Assembly: GCA_965116765.1 (NCBI GenBank)
Contig: OZ220718.1
Coordinates: forward strand, 2,232,001-2,296,000
Reading direction: 5' to 3'
Length of the DNA stretch: 64,000 bases
DNA from: JAJEEA01 sp965116765
Lineage (GTDB): Bacteria > Acidobacteriota > Vicinamibacteria > Vicinamibacterales > UBA8438
Below, piece by piece: positions 44,147 through 52,697 of the stretch. Positions within the stretch are counted from its first letter, which is position 1. The number at the start of each line of letters is the position of its first letter. The notes beneath the pieces were generated by a model. It saw nothing but the letters and a program-made list of their open reading frames with translations. It ran no database searches and was not told the origin of the DNA. The position numbers and the translations under genes are program-made.

Positions 44147-45226
44147 ATGGCCTGGACGAGTCCGGTACACACGCGAAGCCAGGTGAACGCCGCCGGGGTG
44201 ACCCTCGTCGACCCGTCCGCCTCACCGCGCGACAAGTTGGGGGCTCGCACCATCGTCCACAACTGGCGCGCCTCGCACAGCTTCCCGCTGAACGCGCTGC
44301 AGGTGAACCTGCGACACGCCGTCGCCGGCTTCGGCGACGCGGCGCTCGTCGCCCAGCGGCTCAAGCGCATGTCGTCCATCGAAGCCAAGCTCAGGCGTTC
44401 GCACCACATGCAACTCGCCCGCATGCACGACATCGGCGGCTGCCGCGCCGTTCTCCCGTCCGCCGACGACGTGCTCGAAGTCGTCCGCAAGTACGACAGG
44501 AGCCGCGCACTCCACGAGCCCCTGAGGCGCTACGACTACCTCGCGTCCCCGCGAGACAGCGGCTACCGCAGCGTCCATCTCGTCTACGGCTACCGGACGA
44601 AGAGCGACGCCCATGCCGCGTACAGCGGGATGCGCATCGAGATTCAGCTTCGGTCGCGGCTGCAGCACGCGTGGGCGACCGCCGTCGAGACCGTCGGCAC
44701 GTTCTCCGGGCAGGCGCTGAAGTCGAGCGAGGGCAACGAGGCGTGGCTGCGCTTCTTCGCCCTGATGGCGACCGAGCTCGCCTGCACCGAAGGGCTTCCA
44801 CCTGTCCCCGGCACGCCCGCCGACCGAGGAACGCTGCGCCGCGAACTCGTGCAACTGGCGGAGGAGATCAATGCCGTCGCGCGTCTGGAGGCGTACGGCC
44901 GCACCCTGAGAATACTCGAAGGCGACGTCCGAAACGGCCGGGCCGCCTACTTCCACGTCTACCTGGACCTCGCCGGCCAGAATGTCCGCTGGAACGAGTA
45001 CTCCGCAGACGAGCGCGAGGAAGCGATTCAGGCCTACGAAGAGGTCGAGACCGCCATCCGACGTTTCCGCCGCGCCGAGACGGTGCTCGTGCAGGTCGGC
45101 TCCGTCGAGGCGTTACGCCGGGCCTACCCGAACTACTTCGCCGACACGACCGTATTCGTCACCGAGCTGAAGAAGGCGGTCAAGGGACACTCGCGAGCCT
45201 CGAAACGACCGCGCGCGCAACCTTGA
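44147..45226 (+). CDS. RelA/SpoT-domain protein (single-domain alarmone synthetase family)
   Basis: 359 residues. The nucleotidyltransferase domain is recognised from QLARMHDIGGCRAVLPSADD and DYLASPRDSGYRSVHLVYGY, with IEIQLRSRLQHAWATAVETV following; these hold the catalytic Asp/Glu residues. There is no hydrolase or TGS domain. The C-terminal 150 residues are helical. Proteins of this class make (p)ppGpp-like nucleotides or pyrophosphorylate tRNA, and several act as toxins in phage defence. The start at 44147 fits the family's usual opening; the frame goes back to 44063. It faces the TerB/membrane gene pair. Confidence 0.85.
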   Translation: MAWTSPVHTRSQVNAAGVTLVDPSASPRDKLGARTIVHNWRASHSFPLNALQVNLRHAVAGFGDAALVAQRLKRMSSIEAKLRRSHHMQLARMHDIGGCRAVLPSADDVLEVVRKYDRSRALHEPLRRYDYLASPRDSGYRSVHLVYGYRTKSDAHAAYSGMRIEIQLRSRLQHAWATAVETVGTFSGQALKSSEGNEAWLRFFALMATELACTEGLPPVPGTPADRGTLRRELVQLAEEINAVARLEAYGRTLRILEGDVRNGRAAYFHVYLDLAGQNVRWNEYSADEREEAIQAYEEVETAIRRFRRAETVLVQVGSVEALRRAYPNYFADTTVFVTELKKAVKGHSRASKRPRAQP

Positions 45227-45322
45227 CCCGACCAAGGTGTGCGACAAGAGCCAGCACGTCCTGGTGGTGACTGAGTAGCGACCCTGGAACGGGCCGCGAC
45301 CGCATCCCGTCAGACCTCACCC

Positions 45323-46153
45323 CTATGCCGAGCGCCGGAACCGCAATCGTCTCTTCGCTACCGCCGCGACCGCCCCCGACTTGCCCTTCTGCGGGCCGAA
45401 GGCCTTCTCGGCCTCGAGAAGCGCACGACGCTCACACTCTCGCACTCCGTCGCTGGCCTCGGCCACCTCATGCAGAAACGCGAGCACATTCTGCAAAACC
45501 GCCGGAGCATGGCAGTCCGGGTTGGACCGCGTGAACTCGACGAGGTTCTTGACGATATCATCGAGCTCGAGATCGGATTCACCGGCCATGTCGATGGCCG
45601 ACTCCACGAATCGTTCGTCGTATCCCCAGGTATCGACGAAGTACCGGATGATTCTGATCCGTTCTCGCTCGTGGAATCCACCATCGACGGTCGCCAGCTT
45701 CACTGCCAGCGAACAGACCAGATCGAAGATGCTGACGGCCAACAAGTCAAGCGGAGTATTGATGAACTTCGGAATCTCGACGACACGGTTCGAAGAGAGG
45801 TCATCGAGCTTTCTGCTGATGAGGGTCCAGGCGGCGCCGGAGAAAACGGCGGTGCCGATGACCCACCCGATGGGCGTTGCCGCCGTCGCGAGCCCCAGCG
45901 CGCCGAGGATTCCCGCGGGAAAGAAGGTCGTTGCGACAGCTGATGAACTGGCGACCGAAGCCCCCACTCCTGCCGCACCGAGGGACCTCACCAGCGTGAG
46001 CACTCTCTTCTTGACGGTCAGCGACCGATAAGCCCCTGCTCCGATGTGCAGCTCCTTCTTGAAACAGAGGGGATGCGACAGTGGCGAGTCGATTCCCAGG
46101 TCAGCCAATCGATCATGCCAACGCCGCAGCCGCTCCGCATTGTCGCGGATCAT
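45323..46153 (-). CDS. Membrane protein with C-terminal TerB-like domain
   Basis: 276 residues. Two hydrophobic segments (LGAAGVGASVASSSAVATTF, GILGALGLATAATPIGWVIG) at about 55-120 form a glycine/alanine-rich hairpin. Residues about 140-240 are TerB-like: VKLATVDGGFHERERIRIIR, then FVESAIDMAGESDLELDDIV. The C-terminus is basic (KRRLRFRRS). Its ATG overlaps the stop of the upstream gene by four bases. Combined architecture echoes the two-protein arrangement at 21175-23018, where the TerB-like part is separate. Confidence 0.65.
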   Translation of the reverse strand: MIRDNAERLRRWHDRLADLGIDSPLSHPLCFKKELHIGAGAYRSLTVKKRVLTLVRSLGAAGVGASVASSSAVATTFFPAGILGALGLATAATPIGWVIGTAVFSGAAWTLISRKLDDLSSNRVVEIPKFINTPLDLLAVSIFDLVCSLAVKLATVDGGFHERERIRIIRYFVDTWGYDERFVESAIDMAGESDLELDDIVKNLVEFTRSNPDCHAPAVLQNVLAFLHEVAEASDGVRECERRALLEAEKAFGPQKGKSGAVAAVAKRRLRFRRSA

Positions 46154-46638
46154 GCTGATTCCGTCTTGAGGGCAGTGAACTGACGGCAGATCTCCGCCAC
46201 GCGAAGATGGATGTCCTTCTCACGCAGGTCTTGGGCCCCGCCGTGGACGAGACCAAACGCGGCCAGAACGGTCTGGACCAGGGGCCCGATGAGAAAGCCG
46301 ATGATCGGGATGAGGGCAATCAGGTGGCCGACGACGAGACCGAAGATCACCCCGAACACCGCGTTGGGAAACTCACGCGTCAGAAACACGACGATGTCGA
46401 GGATCTTGCGGCCGATCCAGATGAAAACCTTCCCCGCGGCCGTCATCACTTCGATGGACGCATCCGAGATCGAATGGAGCTTGAACTTGGCGTCAGCCGA
46501 AACGTTCAGGTTGTCGATCAACCTCCTGACCTGTTCCCGCGTAAACTCGCACGTGTTCAGCTCCGCAATGGCGTCTTCGTCCAATAGCCGCGCGTCCTCG
46601 CAGAACTCCGCACCGTTGCTATGGGCCGTGATCCGCAT
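46150..46638 (-). CDS. Small membrane protein coupled to the TerB-like gene
   Basis: 162 residues. A soluble helical N-terminus (EFCEDARLLDEDAIAELNTC, EFTREQVRRLIDNLN) is followed by two hydrophobic segments (FPNAVFGVIFGLVVGHLIAL, IIGFLIGPLVQTVLAAFGLV). No family recognised. GGGAGAT precedes the ATG. The stop overlaps the start of the downstream TerB-like gene, so both are made together; a two-component membrane complex is likely. Confidence 0.6.
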   Translation of the reverse strand: MRITAHSNGAEFCEDARLLDEDAIAELNTCEFTREQVRRLIDNLNVSADAKFKLHSISDASIEVMTAAGKVFIWIGRKILDIVVFLTREFPNAVFGVIFGLVVGHLIALIPIIGFLIGPLVQTVLAAFGLVHGGAQDLREKDIHLRVAEICRQFTALKTESA

Positions 46639-46823
46639 TGCGTATCTCCCAGCAGCTGACCTGTCCCCGTACGCTCATGTCCAGGCCAGCCGAGGGCACG
46701 CTCAACGCCGCGCGTTGACACAAGAAGGGCGGCTCGGCGGATAGAAGCCCTCGGCTCTGCCCACGCCCAGCCGCCCATGAAAGCCTGGCTCCCGCCCCCG
46801 ACCGGGGAGGCGGGGCCGGTAGA

Positions 46824-48080
46824 TCACACGAACAGGCCCATCGTCTTCATCTTGTCGCCGAGCACCCCCGCCGAGTCGGGGTGCCCCAGGAACTCCTCGA
46901 TGAGGCTGGCGTAGACGCGGCGGAAGTCGACGGTGTGCTGCAGGTTGTCGCCGTGGACGAGCTCGGTGAGGCTGGGCGGGGTGCTGTACTGGCCGCCCTG
47001 GACGCCGCCGCCGACCACGAACGACACGTTGGCGGTGCCGTGGTCGGTGCCGAGGTTGGTGTTCTCGGGCACGCGGCGGCCGAACTCGCTGTGGATGAAG
47101 ACGGCCACCTCGTCCTGCTTGCCGAGGCGCTTCATCTCCTCGAAGAAGGACCAGACCGCGTCGGAGCAGTACTGCACCTGGCGGTTGTGCGGGCTCTCCT
47201 GGTTGACGTGGGTGTCGAACAGGCTGCCCTGCAGGCGGACGTAGTAGAGCCGGGCCGGGAAGTCGTTCTCGATGAGGGCCACGACCTTGTCGAGGTCGAG
47301 CAGGCGCAGGTCGGGGTTGCGGGTGCGGTTGTAGTTGTCCCAGGCCTGGCTGACGAGGGCCGAGGCGTCGCGGGCGCTCCGGTTCACGTCGAGCAGGAAC
47401 TTGTGGGCGGAGGTGCGCGCCTCCTGCCCCGTCCCCAGATGGTCGACGAACGACTGCTGGGGGTGGAAGACGGCGCGGGTGAACGCGGACGGCTGGTCGA
47501 AGACGACCGGCACGTGCTGGCGGGCCCGCACCGCGAGGCTCTGGGTGGCCGAGATGTTGACGAGGTAGTTGGGCGTCCCCGACGGGTCGAGGGCGTCGGC
47601 GGTGCGGCCGTACCAGCCGTACTCCTCGCCGCTGTTGGGGGCACCGGTGTGCCAGTACGAGGCGGACGTGAAGTGCGAGAACGACGGCTGGTCGTAGCCG
47701 GCGCCGTGGATGACGGCCACGTTGCCGTCGTTCCACAGGCGGTGCATGCCGAGCATCGACTTCTGGAAGCCGAAGTGCTCGTCGACCTTGAGGACGTCGG
47801 CCTCGCGCACCCCGAGGTTGGGCCGGTGCCGGTACAGCGCGTCGTTGCTGTAGGGCACGAACGTGCTCAGCCCGTCATAGCCCCCGAACCACTCGAAGAC
47901 CACGAGGATCTTGCCCGGGGTGGCCGCGACCGCCTTCGACGCCGCCCCGAACAGGGGGGGCAGGGGGCTGACCGCCCCGGCCAGCCCGAGGGCGATGCCG
48001 CGGGCGCCGATCTTCAGGGCGTCGCGACGGGACACGCCGCTCGCCTCGCACAACCGCCGGCCTCGATTCGTCATCGTCAT
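46824..48080 (-). CDS. DUF1501 family Tat-exported protein
   Basis: 418 residues with a twin-arginine signal (SGVSRRDALKIGARGIALGL). The DUF1501 family pattern follows: KILVVFEWFGGYDGLSTFVP, then GTPNYLVNISATQSLAVRAR and FIHSEFGRRVPENTNLGTDH. The metal-binding HSEFGRR and DHGT motifs place it in the alkaline-phosphatase/sulfatase superfamily, though its substrate is unknown. GAGGTGGGAC precedes the ATG. It is downstream of a DUF1800 gene, with which it is usually paired, separated by a long inverted repeat. Confidence 0.9.
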   Translation of the reverse strand: MTMTNRGRRLCEASGVSRRDALKIGARGIALGLAGAVSPLPPLFGAASKAVAATPGKILVVFEWFGGYDGLSTFVPYSNDALYRHRPNLGVREADVLKVDEHFGFQKSMLGMHRLWNDGNVAVIHGAGYDQPSFSHFTSASYWHTGAPNSGEEYGWYGRTADALDPSGTPNYLVNISATQSLAVRARQHVPVVFDQPSAFTRAVFHPQQSFVDHLGTGQEARTSAHKFLLDVNRSARDASALVSQAWDNYNRTRNPDLRLLDLDKVVALIENDFPARLYYVRLQGSLFDTHVNQESPHNRQVQYCSDAVWSFFEEMKRLGKQDEVAVFIHSEFGRRVPENTNLGTDHGTANVSFVVGGGVQGGQYSTPPSLTELVHGDNLQHTVDFRRVYASLIEEFLGHPDSAGVLGDKMKTMGLFV

Positions 48081-48091
48081 GTCCCACCTCT

Positions 48092-48252
48092 GGCAGCCCG
48101 CGGCGAAAGCCCCGCTGCATTCGAGCGGCGATGCACCCCGCCTGACTGCGTTGCTCCTCGGTCACATATGCCCAATATTCTCCCTCGTCGCGCCTTGTCA
48201 GGCGGGAGCCTCGCCGCTCTCGGTGCAACGCGGGGTTTCACCACGGGCTGCC
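48092..48252. repeat. 161-base imperfect inverted repeat between DUF1800 and DUF1501 genes
   Basis: The outer arms are 48092-48119 (GGCAGCCCGCGGCGAAAGCC...) and 48224-48252; inverted, they match except for a few differences. The inner arms (CGAGCGGCG...CCGCCTGAC near 48122-48145 and its complement near 48197-48220) also pair. The loop contains the 48117-48174 element. The right arm touches the DUF1800 stop and the left arm lies next to the DUF1501 ribosome site. The stem could act as a transcript processing or attenuation site; it could equally be a small non-autonomous element. Confidence 0.7.
48117..48174. repeat. Dispersed element, copy B
   Basis: Second copy of the element at 27624-27682. 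On the minus strand it begins TGGGCATATGTGACCGAG and ends CTCGAATGC. It forms part of the large inverted repeat, upstream of DUF1501. Confidence 0.7.
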
Positions 48253-50093
48253 TAGTTGATCTGGTACTCCGGCGTGCTCATGATGAGATGCGCCACCATG
48301 CGCAACGGATCTTCCATGTACGTCTCGGCCCGTCCGATGTCCGAGGTGCCCAGCTCGTCGTCGAGCAGCGCCACCAGCGCGTCGCGCATGGACGGGGCGA
48401 TGGGCACCCGCAGGAACCGGCCCAGCAGGTAGTCTACCGCCTCGCCGGTGGTCGCCGCACCCGCATCGCCGATCATGCGGGTCATGTCCACCCGGGCCCC
48501 GCCGCGCGGGGTCGGAATGAGCTTGCGCACCGCCCGCTCCCACCCGCGGTAGGTCGACACGCGGGTGTTGAACAGCTCGTCGCGCTCGAGCGCGGCCAGG
48601 TCGAACGCCGACATGTTGGCCGGGTCGTCGAGGGCGATCGCGCTGCCGAAATCATACCCCTCCCGCAGCCGGTGTCCCACCTCGCCGGCGCCCCGGCGCG
48701 ACAGGAAGTTCGGGTCGCGGAAGTTGACGATGTCGGGGAACAGGTAATCGAAGGCGACGTTGCCCCGCTCCTGGATGAGGGCGGGGGTGATCCACGCCCG
48801 GCCCTGCGCCCAGCCCGCCACCGACGGCGGGTTCAGCAGGTGCTGGCCGAGCGCGGTGGTGGTGCGGTTGAAGTCGGGCACCCCGGGCACGTCGTCGGCC
48901 CCCAGATGCTTGAGCAGGGTGACGACGTGCTCGACCGGGCCCTTGATGTGGGCGCCGTAGCTCGCCGCGCTGTAGAAGTCGCGCGAGCGGAAGATGGTCG
49001 AGAGCAGGGGCCGCAGCTCGTAGTCGTTGTCGCGGAGAATCGCCCCGAGCTCGCGCCGAAGCTCGTCGGACAGCTCCTCGCGCACGAAGAAGCGGTAGAT
49101 CTTGGCCGCGATGTACTCGGCCGTGACCGGCTGCTCGAGGATGATGCGGAGCACGTCGACGCCGTCGAAGTTGCCGGTCCGCCCCAGGAACGTCTTGGGG
49201 CCGTCGTCGTGCTGGGCGGGGTGGACCACGAAGTCGAGGTTCTCGAAGTTCCAGCCGGTGAAGGCGCGGGCCGCCTCGCGGATGTCGGGCTCGGTGTAGT
49301 TGCCCACCCCCATGGTGAACAGCTCCATCACCTCGCGGGCGAAGTTCTCGTTGGCCGATCCCTTCACGTTCACCCCGGCGTCGAGGTAGTAGAGCATCGC
49401 CGGGTCCTGGGCCACCGCGACGAGGAGGTCGCCGAAGTTGCCGGTGGCGTGCCGCTCGAACGTCTCGATCTGGACCAGCATCTTGCGGTAGTCGCGGACC
49501 TTGCTCTCGGCCGTCGCGAAGTGGCCGTGCCAGAAGAGGGCCATCTTCTCCTCGAGCGGCCGGTTGGTGTCGAGCATGCGCTCGGCCCACCAGTAGCCGA
49601 CGCGGCGGGTCTCGAGCAGGGTCGCGCGCAGCCAGTAGAAGAAGCGGTCGGACACCGGCTGGGCGTGGCGGTTGACGTGGTCGGGCTTGACCTGCACCCC
49701 CATGCTCTCGCCGTTCCTGAGGCCCAGGTCGGTGGCGGCGGGGCGGCTCGGCGGGAAGTTGAGCAGGCCCTCGTCCCAGAGCCCCGAGTGCTCGAACGGG
49801 GCGAGATGGCCGTTGGCGGTGTCGTCGTAGTAGACGAGCGACCGCACCGCCTGCTCGGGACCCAGCGCGGCGAGCTCGGCGATCTCCCCGGGCGTGCCGC
49901 CGAAGCCGGCCCGGCCCAGCAGGTGCGCGGCCCGGTCGGCGTTCCAGTCTTCGGCGGTGATGGGGGCCAGGTCGTCGACCCACGACGCGGGTCCGGGCGA
50001 CCACGGAACCTGAGCCGACGCGGCCCCGCCGGCGAGCACGCATGCGAGCAACGCCCCGGCCACGGCCGCCGGTCGGTGGTGTCTTGTCGTCAT
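48252..50093 (-). CDS. DUF1800 family secreted protein
   Basis: 613 residues with a Sec signal (AAVAGALLACVLAGGAASAQ). The DUF1800 family opening is AAHLLGRAGFGGTPGEIAEL; the central MALFWHGHFATAESKVRDYR and GVNVKGSANENFAREVMELF are family hallmarks, and AARAFTGWNFENLDFV follows. Function unknown; it is nearly always beside a DUF1501 gene. GAGG precedes ATG 50093. A TATAAA at 50142-50147 (minus strand) is a possible -10 box. Confidence 0.9.
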   Translation of the reverse strand: MTTRHHRPAAVAGALLACVLAGGAASAQVPWSPGPASWVDDLAPITAEDWNADRAAHLLGRAGFGGTPGEIAELAALGPEQAVRSLVYYDDTANGHLAPFEHSGLWDEGLLNFPPSRPAATDLGLRNGESMGVQVKPDHVNRHAQPVSDRFFYWLRATLLETRRVGYWWAERMLDTNRPLEEKMALFWHGHFATAESKVRDYRKMLVQIETFERHATGNFGDLLVAVAQDPAMLYYLDAGVNVKGSANENFAREVMELFTMGVGNYTEPDIREAARAFTGWNFENLDFVVHPAQHDDGPKTFLGRTGNFDGVDVLRIILEQPVTAEYIAAKIYRFFVREELSDELRRELGAILRDNDYELRPLLSTIFRSRDFYSAASYGAHIKGPVEHVVTLLKHLGADDVPGVPDFNRTTTALGQHLLNPPSVAGWAQGRAWITPALIQERGNVAFDYLFPDIVNFRDPNFLSRRGAGEVGHRLREGYDFGSAIALDDPANMSAFDLAALERDELFNTRVSTYRGWERAVRKLIPTPRGGARVDMTRMIGDAGAATTGEAVDYLLGRFLRVPIAPSMRDALVALLDDELGTSDIGRAETYMEDPLRMVAHLIMSTPEYQIN

Positions 50094-50265
50094 CAGCGAA
50101 TCCTCACGACCTCGATCCGGCCAATCCGTCCGGATCATGCCTTTATACCCCAAGGCCCGGCATCTGAATAGCCCGATCTGCTCGCGGCACCGCCGGAAGG
50201 CGCCCCGCTACGGGGTTGACGAGAGGGAGGGAATGCCTTCAGAGTGGAGGTGAAAAGGGAACCTG

Positions 50266-50496
50266 GTGGCTACACTGCACGTCGAGAACTTCCCCGACGA
50301 CCTGTACTCGATCCTGCGAGACCGGGCCGGACGCGAGCATCGGTCCGTCGCCCAGGAGGTCACACACCTGCTCGGCCAGGCCCTGGAGAACCGCGAACCC
50401 CTGTCCATTCTCGACCTGCAGGGCCTCGGCCGCGACCTGTGGGACGGAGTCGATGCGGCAGACTACGTCCGCCGCGAGCGGGACGCCTGGGACTGA
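50266..50496 (+). CDS. FitA/VapB-type ribbon-helix-helix antitoxin, orphan
   Basis: 76 residues: ATLHVENFPDDLYSILRDRA, then AGREHRSVAQEVTHLLGQAL and YVRRERDAWD at the end, the typical signature of RHH antitoxins paired with VapC-like PIN toxins. GTG start with AAGGGAA upstream. The cognate toxin would start at the overlapping stop; only a few codons (LIADS) resemble it before the frame degenerates. No PIN domain follows, so this antitoxin has no adjacent partner. Confidence 0.8.
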   Translation: MATLHVENFPDDLYSILRDRAGREHRSVAQEVTHLLGQALENREPLSILDLQGLGRDLWDGVDAADYVRRERDAWD

Positions 50497-50667
50497 TCGC
50501 CGACTCGCCCGGCGGCAGCGTCACCACGGACACCGTCGTTTCGTCCGGTTTCCCGGCTCCCGGTTCGCCATCCTCGCGGACGCGAGGGTCGGCTACAATG
50601 CCGGCAGCAAGTGGACGTGATCCGCACCCGGCGAGCACGGAGACTCCCACCGAGAAGGAGCCACGAA

Positions 50668-51255
50668 ATGAGAGTTGCATCCCCCACCCGAAGGTCGTTC
50701 ATCGAACGTGTCGCCCGAGCGTCGATCGTCGCCGCCCTCGGGCTGCTCCTGGCGTCGGCGCCCGCCCAGGCCCAGGACCTGAACGAGGATTCGGCCGCCG
50801 CCATGAAGGCCGCGTTCATGGCCGACATCGAGGTGATGCGCGAGAAGTTCCTCGGACTCGCCGAGGCCTTCCCGGCCGAGACCTACACGTGGCGCCCGAT
50901 GGAGGGCGTCCGGTCCGTGTCGGAGGTCCTGATGCTCATCGCCAGCGAGGGCTACGGCTTCGTGCCGATGGCGGTCGGCGCCCCGACCGCCCTGAGCCGC
51001 GAGGAGTCCCAGGGCCTGCCCGCGATCACCGACAAGGCCGAGGTCATCGACCACCTGACCAGGGGCTTCGACTACGCGCGGGAGCAGCTCGAGGCGCTGG
51101 ACCCGGCGACGCTGACCAGCGCCCGCAACCTGTTCGGGCAGGAGCGGACGACCCCGGCGATCATGTTCTTCGTGGGCGGGGACATGCACGAGCACCTCGG
51201 GCAGCTCATCGCGTACGCACGGACCAACCGCATCGTGCCGCCCTGGAGCCGGTGA
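50668..51255 (+). CDS. DinB-like secreted protein
   Basis: 195 residues with a Sec signal (IVAALGLLLASAPAQAQ). The DinB four-helix pattern follows: MREKFLGLAEAFPAETYTWR, then GVRSVSEVLMLIASEGYGFV and DMHEHLGQLIAYARTNRI. DinB proteins bind metal through three histidines. The first one, usually where IASEGYG lies, is absent here, so metal binding may be altered. AAGGAG precedes the ATG. The gene is single. Confidence 0.75.
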   Translation: MRVASPTRRSFIERVARASIVAALGLLLASAPAQAQDLNEDSAAAMKAAFMADIEVMREKFLGLAEAFPAETYTWRPMEGVRSVSEVLMLIASEGYGFVPMAVGAPTALSREESQGLPAITDKAEVIDHLTRGFDYAREQLEALDPATLTSARNLFGQERTTPAIMFFVGGDMHEHLGQLIAYARTNRIVPPWSR

Positions 51256-51341
51256 GATCGACGGAGACTCCGGCTGCCGCGCGGCCGCGGATGGGACCGG
51301 AACGCCCGCCAGCCCGTCCGCGCGGTGCCGCCCGGGAGTCC

Positions 51342-51452
51342 GTGGCGAAAACCCGTGCTGCAACGAGACCGTCGACGGCCAAGACGAACTTGGTTGCGTC
51401 TGGTTCGGTGCAGGGTGGCGAAAACCCGTGCTGCAACGAGACCGTCGACGGC
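51342..51452. repeat. 38-base direct repeat, two copies, 73-base spacing
   Basis: GTGGCGAAAACCCGTGCTGC and the 18 bases after it occur identically at 51342-51379 and 51415-51452. The spacing is close to that of a CRISPR unit, but there are only two copies, no other spacers and no cas genes. The core matches the repeat families at 35764 and 48092. Confidence 0.8.
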
Positions 51453-51533
51453 AGCAGGGGCTTTCGCGACGGGCTCCTCGACAGCAGACAACCCCGCCGG
51501 GGACATGACGTTCGCCCGGCGACAGGAGGAATC

Positions 51534-52547
51534 ATGAGACGACTGTTTCCCGTGCTCTTCATGGCCGCGGCGGGCCTGCTGGCGATGCCCGCGACGGCCG
51601 CCGCGCAGTGCGAGGCCGACGGCGACATCGAGTTCGTCTGCGGACCCGTCAGCCCCGAGGACCTCATCCAGGTACCCGACTCGCCGTGGGTCATCGTGGC
51701 GAGCATGGTGGACGACGGCTACCTGTCGGCCGCCGACAGCCGCGACAGCAGCACCGTCCGCCTGTTCCCCACCACGACCACGCCCTCGCGGGGGCGGCAC
51801 GACATGGCCCGCTACGGCGGCTGCCCCGGCATGACCACCGAGCAGTTCCGGGCCCACGGCATCAGCATCCGGCCCGGCGACGGCGACACCCACACGCTGT
51901 ACGTCGTCCGGCACACGGACCGGGAGGCGATCGAGGTGTTCGAGGTCGACGCCGGCGGCGCCGTCCCGTCCCTCACCTGGGTCGGGTGCGTGGTGGCCCC
52001 GGAGGGCCTCGGGCTGAACGCGGTGGTGCCGCTGCCCGAGGGAGGGTTCGCGGCGACCAGCCCCGCCACCGGCGACATCTGGGAGTGGCAGCCCGGCGGC
52101 GACTGGACCCGCGCGCCCGGCAGCGAGGGCATCGGCCCCAACGGCCTCGAGATCGCCCCCGACGGGCAGTCGTACCTCGTCGCCGGCTACGCCGCCGAGT
52201 CGATCATCCGCCTGCCGCGGGGTCCGGACGCCATGCCGACGGACCGCATCGAGGTCGGCTTCTACATCGACAACGTGCACTGGGCCCCCGACGGCACCCT
52301 GATCGCGGCCGGCCACCGCGCCCCCGAGCGGGCCCGCGTCGGCGAATGCGTACGCGGCGTGAGCTGCGAGGGGGTCACCTCGCACGTCGCCCGCGTCGAC
52401 ACCGAGGCCCTGACCGCGGAGACCATCTTCTCCTACCCCAGCAACGACAACCTGCGGCTGGGCACCGCCGCCATCCAGGTCGGCGACGAGCTCTGGGTCG
52501 GCAGCGTCGGCGAGAGCATCCGCATCGCGCGGGCCCCGCTGGACTGA
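51534..52547 (+). CDS. Secreted SMP-30/arylesterase-like beta-propeller protein
   Basis: 337 residues. Sec signal (RLFPVLFMAAAGLLAMPATA). Propeller-like blades: VVAPEGLGLNAVVPLPEGGF, SEGIGPNGLEIAPDGQSYLV and YIDNVHWAPDGTLIAAGHR resemble the SMP-30/gluconolactonase and paraoxonase folds, where acidic and asparagine residues bind calcium. The catalytic residues cannot be confirmed. ATG 51534 has ACAGGAGGAATC upstream. The region before it holds the 38-base repeat pair. Confidence 0.65.
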   Translation: MRRLFPVLFMAAAGLLAMPATAAAQCEADGDIEFVCGPVSPEDLIQVPDSPWVIVASMVDDGYLSAADSRDSSTVRLFPTTTTPSRGRHDMARYGGCPGMTTEQFRAHGISIRPGDGDTHTLYVVRHTDREAIEVFEVDAGGAVPSLTWVGCVVAPEGLGLNAVVPLPEGGFAATSPATGDIWEWQPGGDWTRAPGSEGIGPNGLEIAPDGQSYLVAGYAAESIIRLPRGPDAMPTDRIEVGFYIDNVHWAPDGTLIAAGHRAPERARVGECVRGVSCEGVTSHVARVDTEALTAETIFSYPSNDNLRLGTAAIQVGDELWVGSVGESIRIARAPLD

Positions 52548-52697
52548 TCCCGTCTTCGACCCGCTTACCAGCGTCCCCGCGCCCGTCCGCGGCCGGGGAC
52601 GCCGGGCGGCGCCGGCCGCTCCTCGACTCCCGGCGCCGCCGGCACGGCGTCGCGTCAGCCGCCGGAGCGACCAGCGACCGCCGACTTGGCAGGCGCC

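Noticed and set aside
46881..50171. 1096-codon open frame opposite the DUF1501 and DUF1800 genes
   Set aside because: Antisense shadow produced by high GC at third positions; its composition is histidine, valine and arginine rich with no domain, while the opposite strand encodes recognised families.
51342..51452. Two 38-base repeats separated by 35 bases, resembling a minimal CRISPR array
   Set aside because: Only two copies, no further repeat-spacer units, no cas genes, and the repeat core belongs to a dispersed intergenic family also found at 35764 and 48092.
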